A DNA stretch of 47,719 nucleotides from Lachnospiraceae bacterium (GTDB taxonomy: Bacteria > Bacillota > Clostridia > Lachnospirales > Lachnospiraceae). How positions within the stretch are numbered: position 1 is the first letter of the stretch; each line of letters opens with the position of its first letter. Made by a program: the position numbers and the translations under genes. Location: the NCBI GenBank assembly GCA_022788085.1, contig JALEWA010000063.1:1-47719 (forward strand). Direction: 5' to 3'. The notes beneath the pieces are model-generated. The model saw nothing but the letters and a program-made list of their open reading frames with translations. It made no database searches and was not told where the DNA came from. Positions 8,893 through 17,738 of this stretch are shown here, piece by piece.

Positions 8893-10242
8893 ATGTTGGC
8901 ACAAGTAATAGCAGTTACTATCTTTTTGATAATGTTTGCACTCATTATTACAGATAAGATAGAGAGACATTATGTTACTCTTGGATGTGGTCTTGCGACA
9001 TTGATTTTGGTGTTTGGTGTTTGCATGCGGGATTTTGAAGCAGCGATGGAGACATTGAATATTGCACCTATTTTTACCTTGGGATTTTGGTATGAAGCAG
9101 GAACAGCATCAGAAAGCTCAAGTGGTATTAACTGGGCTACTATTATTTTTATTGCAGGAATGATGGTTATGGTAGAAGGAATGGCGAAAGCAGGATTTTT
9201 CCGCTGGCTTTGTATGACAATTGCAAAGCTGGTACGTTTTAAAACGATTCCTATTTTTATTACCTTTATGATCATGTCTTCCATTTTGGCAATGTTTATT
9301 GACAGTATTACCGTAATTCTTTTTCTGGCAGCAGTTACGGTAGAACTGGCACAATTATTAAAGTTTAATCCTGTTCCCATGATTCTGGCAGAGGTTTTCT
9401 GCGCTAATCTTGGAGGTTCGGCAACGATGTGTGGAGATCCACCAAATATTATTATCGGTACATCATTAGGATACAGCTTCGGAGATTTTATTATCAATAC
9501 AGGCTTTATTGCTGGAATTTCCCTGATTGTCGTGGTAATCTATTTTTATCTGGTATTCCGAAAGGAATTGGTTTCCGGTGTGGCAGCAGAGGATTTGGAT
9601 ATTTCAAAAGAGGCTACTAAGATTGAAGATAAGAAGGGCTTTACAGCAAGCTGTATTATTTTTGGACTGGCTGTTATTCTTTTGGTATCACATGCTCAGA
9701 CTGGTCTGACCGTTGCTACAATCGGACTATTTATTGCAATCATTACCCTGATTGCAGCAGGTAAGTCAGCCTGGGAACTGCTTACAAAGATTGATTATAA
9801 GACGGTATTGTTTTTTATTGGTTTATTTGTGGTAGTTGGTGGTCTGGAACAGACAGGAATTTTGGAGGTTATTGCTGCTTTTATCGGCAAAATAAGTGGT
9901 GGTAACATGTATCTTATGATTGCAATCATCATATGGGTTTCCGGTATTGCCAGTGCTTTTATTGACAATATTCCGTTTGCAGCTACCATGATTCCGGTTA
10001 TTAAGAGTCTTGCACAGACAGAGGGAATCGGACTTTCTATTCTTGCATGGGCACTTGCCATGGGAACAGATATCGGCGGAAGTGCAACACCTATCGGCGC
10101 ATCTGCAAACGTAGTAGGTACTTCCGTAGCAGCTAAGGAAGGATATCCTATTGGCTGGGGCAAATATTGTAAGGCAATGATGCCGGCAACGGTTATTGTT
10201 TTAGTTATTTCCATGATTTGTGTATGGGTTAGATATTTATAA
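8893..10242 (+). CDS. ArsB/NhaD-family ion permease
   Basis: 449-residue polytopic membrane protein of the ion transporter superfamily (ArsB/NhaD, P-permease branch), with about 11-12 hydrophobic helices. The hallmark loop GGSATMCGDPPNIIIG (~residues 175-190) and the matching C-terminal re-entrant loop GGSATPIGASANVVG are both present. Relatives move arsenite, Na+/H+ or carboxylates; the ion here is not determined. ATG 8893 is preceded by AAAGGA ~10 nt upstream, which rules out the extra 19 residues of the longer open frame. It forms an operon with the cytidylate kinase-like gene 18 bp downstream. No arsenic regulator or ArsC lies nearby, so an arsenite role is not supported by context. Confidence 0.85.
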   Translation: MLAQVIAVTIFLIMFALIITDKIERHYVTLGCGLATLILVFGVCMRDFEAAMETLNIAPIFTLGFWYEAGTASESSSGINWATIIFIAGMMVMVEGMAKAGFFRWLCMTIAKLVRFKTIPIFITFMIMSSILAMFIDSITVILFLAAVTVELAQLLKFNPVPMILAEVFCANLGGSATMCGDPPNIIIGTSLGYSFGDFIINTGFIAGISLIVVVIYFYLVFRKELVSGVAAEDLDISKEATKIEDKKGFTASCIIFGLAVILLVSHAQTGLTVATIGLFIAIITLIAAGKSAWELLTKIDYKTVLFFIGLFVVVGGLEQTGILEVIAAFIGKISGGNMYLMIAIIIWVSGIASAFIDNIPFAATMIPVIKSLAQTEGIGLSILAWALAMGTDIGGSATPIGASANVVGTSVAAKEGYPIGWGKYCKAMMPATVIVLVISMICVWVRYL

Positions 10243-10260
10243 TAGGAAGGGGGATACGAT

Positions 10261-10863
10261 ATGGAACAGAAGCAGATGATTATTTCTATTGGACGAGAAT
10301 TTGGAAGTGCCGGTCATGAAATTGCCGAAAAACTGGCAGAGAGGTTCAGTCTTCCATTGTATGACTACAACTTGTTACGTGAGATTGCCGGAGAGAAGAA
10401 GGTAAACGTCGCAAATCTTGAGCCATATGATGAAGTTCCCAAAAAAGGTTTTGGTTCAAGAACGGTAAGAGGTTATAGCAATTCTCCGCAGGAGAATATT
10501 GCATATATGCAGTTTGATTTCCTGAAAAAGAAGGCAAAGGAAGGTCAATCTTTTGTTGTAGTAGGACGCTGTGCAGAAGAGGCCTTGAAGGAATACAAAG
10601 GTCTGATTACCATATTTATTCTTGGTGATATGGATACTAAGATTGAGCGTATAGCAAAGCTTCACAATTTGTCTGAGAAGCAGGCAAAGGAAATGATTAT
10701 TCAGCAGGACAAGAAGAGAAAGGCATATCATAATTACTTTTGCGAGGGAAAATGGGGCGATTCCAGAAATTATGAATTCTCCATTAACAGCAGTAAATTA
10801 GGTCTTGAAGCAACTGTGGAAGTGCTGGAGGACTATATTAAGAGAAGAAGACAGATGTTATAG
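10261..10863 (+). CDS. cytidylate kinase-like protein
   Basis: 200-residue protein of the Cytidylate_kin2 family. The P-loop GREFGSAGHEIAEKLA is at ~11-26, VVVGRCAEEALKEY follows in the middle, and KRKAYHNYF precedes the NMP-binding helix, a pattern seen in these proteins rather than in true Cmk. The natural substrate of the family is uncertain. AGGAAGGGGG upstream sets the start. It is transcribed with the permease. I infer a shared job, perhaps sensing or control, but nothing in the sequence proves it. Confidence 0.8.
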   Translation: MEQKQMIISIGREFGSAGHEIAEKLAERFSLPLYDYNLLREIAGEKKVNVANLEPYDEVPKKGFGSRTVRGYSNSPQENIAYMQFDFLKKKAKEGQSFVVVGRCAEEALKEYKGLITIFILGDMDTKIERIAKLHNLSEKQAKEMIIQQDKKRKAYHNYFCEGKWGDSRNYEFSINSSKLGLEATVEVLEDYIKRRRQML

Positions 10864-10885
10864 TTTTTAAGTGTCTGTTATAAGA

Positions 10886-10913
10886 AAGGGGTTGCACACT
10901 AGTGCAACCCCTT
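10886..10913. terminator. bidirectional hairpin between convergent genes
   Basis: Perfect 12-bp stem (10886-10897 with 10902-10913) and a 4-nt loop between the converging kinase-like and prs genes. The T-tract on the plus strand is broken (TTATATCTT), so it may be only moderately efficient. Confidence 0.75.
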
Positions 10914-10918
10914 ATATC

Positions 10919-12121
10919 TTACATACCTTGCTGACAAGGTAATTCTTTGTTCTTATATTTTTCTATGATATTGTGGATTCTATCGTTTGGATTTAATAAA
11001 TCGCTGATAGAAGAATCATGGTTTAAGGTATCGATGATATAAGCGATGTACTTGCTCATATCACAGCTGATATACCAAGGCTTTTCTAATAGTTCAGGCA
11101 TCTGGTAAATCAGATTTGTGGTAAGAATTCTGTAAATCATACCTTCCTCATAAGCCTTGTCAAATTTGTCAAGACCTGCAGTGAATAAACCAAAAGTAGA
11201 AGCAACGAAGATACGGTTTGCCTTTCTCTTCTTTAAGTCTGCAGCAACCTCTAAAACACTTTCACCGGAAGAAATCATATCATCAACGATAATAACATCT
11301 TTGCCTTCTACGCTGCTTCCCAGGAATTCATGGGCAACAATTGGATTACGTCCGTCAACAACCTTTGTATAATCACGTCTCTTATAGAACATACCCATAT
11401 CAAGTCCCATCACATTTGCCATGTAGATAGCGCGACCCATACCACCTTCATCAGGACTGATAATCATCATATGGTCAGAATCAATGGTTAAGTCAGGAAC
11501 ATGATTTAAAAGTCCCTTAATAAACTGATAGGTTGGCTGAATCGTCTCAAAACCATTCAGAGGAATTGCGTTCTGAACACGAGGATCATGAGCATCAAAA
11601 GTAATAATATTATCAACGCCCATCTTTACCATTTCCTGTAATGCGATAGCACAGTCGAGAGATTCACGGGTATTTCTCTTATGTTGACGGCTTTCATAAA
11701 GGAAAGGCATAATAACGGTAATTCTTCTTGCTTTACCACCTACAGCAGCAATAATTCTCTTTAAATCCTGATAATGGTCATCCGGAGACATATGATTCTC
11801 ATGACCACATAAAGAATAAGTTAAGCTGTAATTAGCAACATCTACAAGAATATATAAGTCATCACCTCGAACGGATTCTAAGATAACACCCTTTGCTTCA
11901 CCTGTACCGAAACGTGGAACCTTTGTTTTTAAAATATAGGAATCACGCTGATAACCTGCAAAAGCAAGACTGTTTTTATGCTCACTCTCACGCTCGGTTC
12001 TCCATTTCACAAGGTACTCATCAACTTTGTTACCAAGAGCTTTACAGCCCTCTAAGGGAATGATACCAAGAGAACCTACAGGTATCGAATTCAGATTTCT
12101 TTTTTCTTCGCGAACTGGCAT
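10919..12121 (-). CDS. prs: ribose-phosphate pyrophosphokinase (long type)
   Basis: 400-residue PRPP synthetase-type protein that would make PRPP from ribose-5-phosphate and ATP for nucleotide, His and Trp synthesis. The PRPP-binding loop is VDDMISSGES (~278-287), a variant of the usual VDDMIDTGGT. MPFLYESRQHKR and DAHDPRVQNAIP mark the ATP and divalent-cation sites. It is ~80 residues longer than classical Prs, the long form I know from Clostridia. GAGGAG lies 7 nt before ATG 12121, so the longer open frame starting at 12193, which would overlap the upstream gene by 61 bp, is rejected. It is the last gene of an operon behind the helicase loader, 11 bp downstream of that gene's stop. Confidence 0.9.
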   Translation of the reverse strand: MPVREEKRNLNSIPVGSLGIIPLEGCKALGNKVDEYLVKWRTERESEHKNSLAFAGYQRDSYILKTKVPRFGTGEAKGVILESVRGDDLYILVDVANYSLTYSLCGHENHMSPDDHYQDLKRIIAAVGGKARRITVIMPFLYESRQHKRNTRESLDCAIALQEMVKMGVDNIITFDAHDPRVQNAIPLNGFETIQPTYQFIKGLLNHVPDLTIDSDHMMIISPDEGGMGRAIYMANVMGLDMGMFYKRRDYTKVVDGRNPIVAHEFLGSSVEGKDVIIVDDMISSGESVLEVAADLKKRKANRIFVASTFGLFTAGLDKFDKAYEEGMIYRILTTNLIYQMPELLEKPWYISCDMSKYIAYIIDTLNHDSSISDLLNPNDRIHNIIEKYKNKELPCQQGM

Positions 12122-12132
12122 TGCGAAACTCC

Positions 12133-13104
12133 TCACTTTCTGTTCATCAACAATTTTTTGGTTACCCGGATATCTCGTCCGGTTAGCTTGCACATCCCAT
12201 AATTACTTGTTATGCGGGAAAAGATTCTGTCAGAGTAACGATCCCTTAGTTCCTCCAGTGAAAGGTTCGTCGTAATAATCGTCGATTTCTTACGAAGATG
12301 CCTGTTATTCAGACAGGAGAAAAGCTGGGATGAAACGAACGCATTAGTAAGTTCAGTTCCCAAATCATCAATAATGAGTAAATCACATTCATAGATGTCC
12401 TCGTAAATCCCCGATGCAGCCTCCTTACTTTCTTTGTCAAAGGTGCTCTTTGATAGTGCGTCAAATAACTGAGTTGCACTGAAATAAATAACAAGCTGCC
12501 CTTGTTCAATGAGTTCCTTGGCGATGCAAGAGGACAAAAATGATTTACCAGTACCTACTGTACCATAAAAAAATAAATTGTGGTAGTCTGATTGAAAATT
12601 TTTTATGAATTTTTGGCATTCAATGACTGCTTTTTGAAATCTCTCAAGGTCTTCACCTTCATAAAAATCATAAGATAAGTTATTGAAATTATCTGTTTTT
12701 AAGAGATTTTTGATATGAGACTGTTCATAAATAAGCTCAATTTCTGCTCTGCGGAAGCAGGAGCATTTCTGATTATCTATATATCCGGTATCCTTGCAAT
12801 AAGGGCACTCATATACAGGGGAAAGATAATCAGCAGAAAAGCCATGAGCCTTTAACAGTTCTGCTTTCATTTCAGAGAGATGTTTTAACTGCTTTTTCAA
12901 TTCAACAAGGGCGTCGCTGTCACCACTAAGGAGTTTGCGTCCCTGTGCAATTGAGATGGATGATACCTGTCTGTCAAGATCTTCATATTCAGGTATGGCA
13001 GCATAAACTTCTTCTGTATGTGCTTCCTGTAAATATCTTGCTTTTCTTTGTTTTTCTTCGTAAGAACGAATAATAGCGTTATACTGGCTGTTTGTAAGTG
13101 ACAT
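12133..13104 (-). CDS. DnaI/DnaC-like helicase-loader ATPase
   Basis: 323-residue AAA+ protein of the DnaC/DnaI/IstB group that loads the replicative helicase. The N-terminal ~100 residues are coiled and charged. A zinc-binding cluster C100-x2-C103 with C114-x-C116 follows (YECPYCKDTGYI, KCSCF), as in DnaI. Walker A is GTVGTGKS (181-188), Walker B is DLLIIDDLG (241-249), sensor STIITTNLS and arginine finger DRIFSRI come next. GGGAG ~6 nt upstream sets the start. It sits between a DnaD-domain gene and prs, and the DnaD neighbour supports a primosome role over an IS21-type transposase helper. Confidence 0.92.
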   Translation of the reverse strand: MSLTNSQYNAIIRSYEEKQRKARYLQEAHTEEVYAAIPEYEDLDRQVSSISIAQGRKLLSGDSDALVELKKQLKHLSEMKAELLKAHGFSADYLSPVYECPYCKDTGYIDNQKCSCFRRAEIELIYEQSHIKNLLKTDNFNNLSYDFYEGEDLERFQKAVIECQKFIKNFQSDYHNLFFYGTVGTGKSFLSSCIAKELIEQGQLVIYFSATQLFDALSKSTFDKESKEAASGIYEDIYECDLLIIDDLGTELTNAFVSSQLFSCLNNRHLRKKSTIITTNLSLEELRDRYSDRIFSRITSNYGMCKLTGRDIRVTKKLLMNRK

Positions 13105-13157
13105 ATCATACTCCCATTATTATAACCTGCAAAATTTTATATAGAGATTTTGCATTA

Positions 13158-14264
13158 TTAATTACTCAGGATGTTTTGCTCAAGCTGTTCAAAATCGTAT
13201 GCGTTTTGGGTAAAACGATTGAACTTGTTTGTACCTGTAGAAGCAGTGCGCTGTGGAGCAGTACTCTTAGGAAGAGTATTGCGCTGGAAGGAAGCATCTG
13301 CTGCCTGGATATCTTCCTTTTTCCGCACACCGGCCTGATACCATTTACTTAAAATACCATCTGCATAGGCAAAACGGTGGGAGTCTGTTGTCATGACAGT
13401 CTTGTCACAAGCTTCCTGTATAACATCCAGCATGAAACCATAATCTTTTGTCCACTTGTTTATGTATTCCATTTCCTTGGGAGCGGGAGAGGAATTCTTA
13501 CCCAGTGATTTCATGATAGCATAAACGGTTTTGTCATATTTTTTTGTTGCTGTTTGTGCCTGTTTGGGGGTGGTAATGCCTTGCTCGGCCCAGGCAATAG
13601 CAACTTTTTCCATATAACGAAAATCTTTTTTACCACGCTCTACGCAGTGCTGCACCAGATAATCTATCAGGTCAGCAGAGAATCCGAGTCCGTCGTAGAG
13701 AAAAAGAATGGTTTCTATATCGGTTCTCGTTAGTTGCTTTCCGATATACTGCTCTGTAACAAAAAGAAGCTGCTGAACTTCTTCGTTACTTTTGAAATTT
13801 TTTAAGTCGTCCATGGTGTATTCAGGCTTTTGAATTTCTTCCTGCATTTTCGGCTGAACCGGTGCGCTGATGGGAGCAGCGGTATTCAGTCCTGCCTGCA
13901 TGGATGCCGGTCGGATAAAAGATAATACCGGTGTGATACGTGGAGCAGACTGCTGGAATTCGTAGGGGTTGTCCAGAGAGAGAACCTGTATACCAGACAG
14001 ATTGTGTGCTGCATCGTATTCTAAGGCAAGAAGCTGTCTTGATTCCCAATACATGAGAGCACGAAGCACATCCTTTTCCGTGTAATTGAATTTGTCCGCA
14101 ATGTCGGTGATACTTGTTGGCAAGTTTGCACTCATCATACGGATTAAGAAAAGATATATTTTAAGCTGTGCATCGTTTGCATCGGCCATGAACTCATCAA
14201 TAAAATAATTAGAGACCAAAGTCTGCTCTTTGTGTGTATTACGATAGATGTTAATTCGATTCAT
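13158..14264 (-). CDS. DnaD/DnaB-type replication initiation protein
   Basis: 368-residue protein with an N-terminal winged-helix-like segment (~20-90, including YTEKDVLRALMYWESRQLL) and two DnaD C-terminal-type (DDBH2) repeats at ~130-200 and ~225-300. The second contains the YINKWTKDYGFMLDVIQEA-like helix pattern. Such proteins remodel DNA at the origin and bring in the helicase loader, which is encoded next in the operon. Three Met codons are possible; AGGTG sits 5 nt before ATG 14264 and only 2 nt before ATG 14267, so 14264 is preferred. The promoter is at 14340-14367 and a DnaA-box cluster lies upstream of it. Confidence in the family is high; which of DnaB or DnaD it replaces is not clear. 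Confidence 0.9.
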   Translation of the reverse strand: MNRINIYRNTHKEQTLVSNYFIDEFMADANDAQLKIYLFLIRMMSANLPTSITDIADKFNYTEKDVLRALMYWESRQLLALEYDAAHNLSGIQVLSLDNPYEFQQSAPRITPVLSFIRPASMQAGLNTAAPISAPVQPKMQEEIQKPEYTMDDLKNFKSNEEVQQLLFVTEQYIGKQLTRTDIETILFLYDGLGFSADLIDYLVQHCVERGKKDFRYMEKVAIAWAEQGITTPKQAQTATKKYDKTVYAIMKSLGKNSSPAPKEMEYINKWTKDYGFMLDVIQEACDKTVMTTDSHRFAYADGILSKWYQAGVRKKEDIQAADASFQRNTLPKSTAPQRTASTGTNKFNRFTQNAYDFEQLEQNILSN

Positions 14265-14339
14265 CATTTCACCTGTCCTGGTATGTATTGTCACAGTGTC
14301 TGACCTATGAAAGAATCACTGCTGACTTAAAGTAAGTGT

Positions 14340-14367
14340 ATTGTAACATAACTGTCCAAAAAAGCAA
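14340..14367 (-). promoter_or_regulatory. promoter of dnaD-type / loader / prs operon
   Basis: On the reverse strand TTGCTT (14362-14367), a 16-bp spacer and TACAAT (14340-14345) preceded by TG give a credible extended -10 promoter. The nearest DnaA boxes begin about 48 bp upstream of its -35 element. Confidence 0.6.
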
Positions 14368-14414
14368 GCCCTCGAGAAGCCTCAAACCCTTGTGAATACT
14401 GGGCTTTGGGGATT

Positions 14415-14587
14415 TGTGGATTACGTGGATAATGTGGATAAGAGAAGATACGAAATCACAAATGCCCTTATACAGAGAGCATTTGAAGCATGTGAATAAC
14501 AAAATGATAAATTGTGGATTTGATAAGAAAATATCCACATCCTTTTTCCGCAGTTTTGCGGATAAAAAATGTGGATAATGTGGATAA
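14415..14587. promoter_or_regulatory. DnaA-box cluster
   Basis: Three abutting 9-mers TGTGGATTA, CGTGGATAA and TGTGGATAA fill 14415-14441. TGTGAATAA is at 14491-14499, an inverted ATATCCACA at 14531-14539, and two abutting perfect TGTGGATAA at 14570-14578 and 14579-14587, directly against the murC stop. Counting one-mismatch sites there are seven boxes in 173 bp, three of them perfect. A GC hairpin (CCGCA / TGCGG) is at 14547-14560. The rest of the 323-bp gap between murC and the DnaD-type gene holds only the promoter at 14340-14367. Confidence 0.8.
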
Positions 14588-15967
14588 TTAAAGCCCTAAC
14601 AGATTTTCACCGATTTTTACAACATCTCCGGCTCCCATAGTTATCAACAAATCACCGTTGATACAATTTTTTAATAAAAAATTTTCAATCTCATCAAAGG
14701 ATGGGAAATAGTAGCATTCTATACCAAGCTTCTCAAGCTCTTTTAAAAGATCCTCGGAAGTAATACCAATGGTATTTTTTTCACGTGCTGCATAAATATC
14801 AGCAAGAATAACCTTGTCAGCAAGACTAAGAGCCTGGGCAAATTCTTTTAAGAAAGCGTTGGTACGTGAATAAGTGTGTGGTTGAAAGACACACCATAAA
14901 GTCTTATGTGGATAATTTGCAGCAGCTGTAAGAGTTGCTTTGATTTCTGTTGGATGGTGTGCATAATCATCAAGTATAGTGACACCACCGATTTCACCCT
15001 TATATTCAAAGCGCCTCTCTGTTCCATGAAAGGCCTTTAGCGCTTTTTGCACAGTTTCTACATTTATATCAAGTAAATCCATTAATGCAATAACAGATAA
15101 AGAGTTCAGGATATTATGTTCACCAACGACACCAAGCTCGATTCTTCCTACAGGATTTCCCTTTTTCAGCAAGGTGTAGGATGCTCTTCCCATTTCATCA
15201 AAGGAAGCATCTGTGTAGCTGTAGTCAGAGGAAGGATCCTTACCAAAGGTAATCACTTTGCAGGACAGATCCTTTGTGATATCGCCCAGATTCTCAATGC
15301 CTGAGTTGATGATCAGGTAACCATCATTTGGAAGAAGCTTTGCAAATCGATGAAAGGAATTGCGGATATCATGGATGTCCTTAAAGAAATCCAGATGATC
15401 TTCTTCTATATTTAATATGATGCTGATACGAGGGAAAAAGCTTAAAAAGGAATTTGTATATTCGCAGGCTTCTGTTACAAAATAATCGGATTTGCCGACA
15501 CGGATATTTCCACCAATGGATTTTAAGATGCCACCAATAGAAAGAGTAGGATCAGCATCTTCTGCAAGCAGTATTTCAGAAATCATGGAAGTCGTGGTGG
15601 TCTTTCCGTGAGTACCGCTGATTGCAATCGGTGTCTTATAGTTTTTCATAATCTGACCAAGAAGCTCTGCACGTGTCATCATTGGAATATTTCTGCCGGC
15701 AGCTTCCTGATATTCAGGATTGTCTTTGGAAATGGCCGCAGTGTAAACAACAAGTTGAATATCATTAGTAATATTTTCAGCACGTTGACCATAGTTTATG
15801 TTAGCACCGATAGAAGAAAGGTGTTCTGTCAGGGGCGATTTCTTCGCATCGGAACCGCTGACCACAAAGCCTGCATCAAGAAGAATTTCGGCAAGTCCAC
15901 TCATGCTGATGCCACCAATTCCCATAAAATGTACATGTATGGGTTCTTTAAAATTGATTTGATACAT
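14588..15967 (-). CDS. murC: UDP-N-acetylmuramate--L-alanine ligase
   Basis: 459-residue cytoplasmic Mur ligase that adds L-Ala to UDP-MurNAc in peptidoglycan synthesis. The N-terminal UDP-binding loop HFMGIGGISMSGLAE, the ATP-binding GTHGKTTTTSM (~118-128), the Mg2+/carbamylated-Lys region TEACEYTNSFL and the C-terminal DDYAHHPTEI all match MurC. GGAGG is 8 nt before ATG 15967. The upstream in-frame ATG at 15982 contains the ribosome binding site itself and is rejected. It is not in a mur/fts cluster; it stands between the DnaA-box region and a long gap before glgC. Confidence 0.96.
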   Translation of the reverse strand: MYQINFKEPIHVHFMGIGGISMSGLAEILLDAGFVVSGSDAKKSPLTEHLSSIGANINYGQRAENITNDIQLVVYTAAISKDNPEYQEAAGRNIPMMTRAELLGQIMKNYKTPIAISGTHGKTTTTSMISEILLAEDADPTLSIGGILKSIGGNIRVGKSDYFVTEACEYTNSFLSFFPRISIILNIEEDHLDFFKDIHDIRNSFHRFAKLLPNDGYLIINSGIENLGDITKDLSCKVITFGKDPSSDYSYTDASFDEMGRASYTLLKKGNPVGRIELGVVGEHNILNSLSVIALMDLLDINVETVQKALKAFHGTERRFEYKGEIGGVTILDDYAHHPTEIKATLTAAANYPHKTLWCVFQPHTYSRTNAFLKEFAQALSLADKVILADIYAAREKNTIGITSEDLLKELEKLGIECYYFPSFDEIENFLLKNCINGDLLITMGAGDVVKIGENLLGL

Positions 15968-16467
15968 ATGATTAACCTCCATAGTTTGGAATATGTTGTT
16001 CCGATTTGTCTTGTACAGTGTACACCTATTCCAAAAACTTTTCCACCTTTAAATCATTAATTCATTATATGAAAATGAGAAGAAAAGGTGTAACTATGAA
16101 CTTACTGGATAATTACGAATAAATTGTGTATATTGGACATATATTATACGGAAGTGATATACATAATAAATAAAAATAACAAAATTACAGTTAACTTATT
16201 AAGAAAACAAAAAACTCTCCGATATATATTTTGTAAAACACACAAGATACCATGAAGATGTAGAAAGAAAGTATGGAACAGATTCGCACACTATATCTTT
16301 CAATGGAAAAACAAGGAAATAATTGAAAGAAAATATGTTGAATAATTTGTAAAAATGTTCACTTTATGTAAATAGTGTGCTATAATCGGCTTAGGTCTAA
16401 CGTAAAATGGCGGAAGTCATGATTGCGTAAACTACCTATCGAATTATGCATTATTAGGGGTGACAAG
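15968..16467. other. long divergent intergenic region, murC / glgC
   Basis: 500 bp without a convincing gene. Near murC an 8-bp inverted repeat (TTGGAATA 15986-15993, TATTCCAA 16027-16034) encloses the palindrome TGTACA-G-TGTACA (16012-16024). A perfect reverse-strand TATAAT (16064-16069) could serve murC but lacks a good -35. The glgC promoter is at 16358-16386. An 8-codon frame at 16096 (MNLLDNYE) has a weak ribosome binding site and is not called. The remainder is plain A+T-rich sequence. Confidence 0.6.
16358..16386 (+). promoter_or_regulatory. glgC promoter
   Basis: TTCACT (16358-16363), a 17-bp spacer and a perfect TATAAT (16381-16386), followed by an ~80-nt leader before glgC. Confidence 0.75.
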
Positions 16468-17736
16468 ATGATTAAAAAAGAAATGATCGCCATGCTTTTA
16501 GCGGGTGGACAGGGTTCTAGACTGGGTGTCCTGACATCTAAAATGGCAAAGCCGGCAGTTTCTTTTGGTGGAAAATATCGAATTATCGATTTCCCACTAA
16601 GTAACTGTATCAATTCCGGCATCGACACAGTCGGCGTACTTACTCAGTATCAGCCATTAAAGCTGAACACACATATTGGTATCGGTATTCCTTGGGATCT
16701 TGACAGAAATATTGGTGGAGTAACCGTTTTACCGCCATATGAGAAGAGTGGAAACAGTGAATGGTATACAGGTACAGCAAACGCAATTTTCCAGAATCTT
16801 GAGTACATGGAAAATTACAATCCTGATTATGTACTGATTTTATCAGGTGACCATATATATAAGATGGATTACGAAGTGATGCTCGATTTCCATAAGGAAA
16901 GCGGAGCAGAGGTTACAATCGCTTCCATGCCGGTTCCAATGGAGGAAGCAAGCAGATTTGGTATTGTTATTGCAGATGAGAAGAAAAAAATCATTGATTT
17001 CGAAGAAAAACCGGAGAACCCGAGAAGCAATCTGGCTTCCATGGGTATTTACATATTCAGCTGGAAGACATTAAAGGAAGCATTACTTGCTATGGCTGAC
17101 CAGCCGGCACTTGATTTCGGAAAGCATGTTATTCCATATTGCCACGCAAAGGGTGCACCAATGTACACCTATGAATTCAATGGCTATTGGAAGGATGTAG
17201 GAACACTTAGCTCTTACTGGGAAGCAAATATGGAGCTGATTGATATTGTTCCGGAATTTAATCTATATGAGGAATACTGGAAGATTTACACAAAGAGTGA
17301 TATTCTGCCTCCTCAATATATTGCTTCAAACAGTGTTGTTGAGCGTAGCATAATAGGTGAAGGCTCAGAGATTTACGGTCAGGTATTCAATTCCGTTATC
17401 GGCTGTGGTGTTGTAATAGGGGAAGGAACTGTAGTACGTAATTCGATTATTATGAATCAGACCCAGATAGGTAGAAACTGCATTATTGAGAAAGCAATAG
17501 TTGATGAATATGTGCAGATAGGTGACTGTGTTGAATTAGGAACCATGGAAGAGAAGGAAAATGATACAAAGCCGAATATTTATAATCATGGCTTAGTAAC
17601 GATTGGAGAAAAATCTGTGGTTCCATCACATGTAAAGATTGGTAAGAATTCTGTAGTTTCCGGTGAAACAGACTCTAATGACTATCCAGGCGGCATTTTA
17701 GACAGTGGCAAGACATTAATAAAGGTGGGTGAGTAA
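16468..17736 (+). CDS. glgC: glucose-1-phosphate adenylyltransferase, catalytic subunit
   Basis: 422-residue enzyme making ADP-glucose from glucose-1-phosphate and ATP, the committed step of glycogen synthesis. The nucleotidyltransferase loop [14 protein letters not shown] and [18 protein letters not shown] lie at the N-terminus, [10 protein letters not shown] carries the catalytic Asp, and FEEKP with the left-handed beta-helix C-terminus completes the fold. AGGGG is 7 nt before ATG 16468, so the longer frame from 16423 is not used. glgD follows after 2 bp. In Firmicutes GlgC and GlgD form a heterotetramer in which GlgC is the catalytic chain. Confidence 0.96.
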   Translation: MIKKEMIAMLLAGGQGSRLGVLTSKMAKPAVSFGGKYRIIDFPLSNCINSGIDTVGVLTQYQPLKLNTHIGIGIPWDLDRNIGGVTVLPPYEKSGNSEWYTGTANAIFQNLEYMENYNPDYVLILSGDHIYKMDYEVMLDFHKESGAEVTIASMPVPMEEASRFGIVIADEKKKIIDFEEKPENPRSNLASMGIYIFSWKTLKEALLAMADQPALDFGKHVIPYCHAKGAPMYTYEFNGYWKDVGTLSSYWEANMELIDIVPEFNLYEEYWKIYTKSDILPPQYIASNSVVERSIIGEGSEIYGQVFNSVIGCGVVIGEGTVVRNSIIMNQTQIGRNCIIEKAIVDEYVQIGDCVELGTMEEKENDTKPNIYNHGLVTIGEKSVVPSHVKIGKNSVVSGETDSNDYPGGILDSGKTLIKVGE

Positions 17737-17738
17737 TT

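Noticed and set aside
8970-9497. 175-residue reverse-strand frame
   Set aside because: It mirrors the hydrophobic codons of the permease gene on the other strand and has no ribosome binding site.
9795-10214. 139-residue reverse-strand frame
   Set aside because: Shadow of the permease gene; low-complexity composition and no start signals.
14415-14587. Chromosomal replication origin
   Set aside because: DnaA boxes are dense, but dnaA, dnaN and recF are absent and no clear unwinding element with DnaA-trio pattern was seen.
15608-16060. 150-residue plus-strand frame over the murC start
   Set aside because: Antisense to murC for most of its length, with no ribosome binding site or family resemblance.
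16096-16122. 8-residue peptide MNLLDNYE before glgC
   Set aside because: The ribosome binding site is weak, it is far from glgC, and such short frames arise often by chance.
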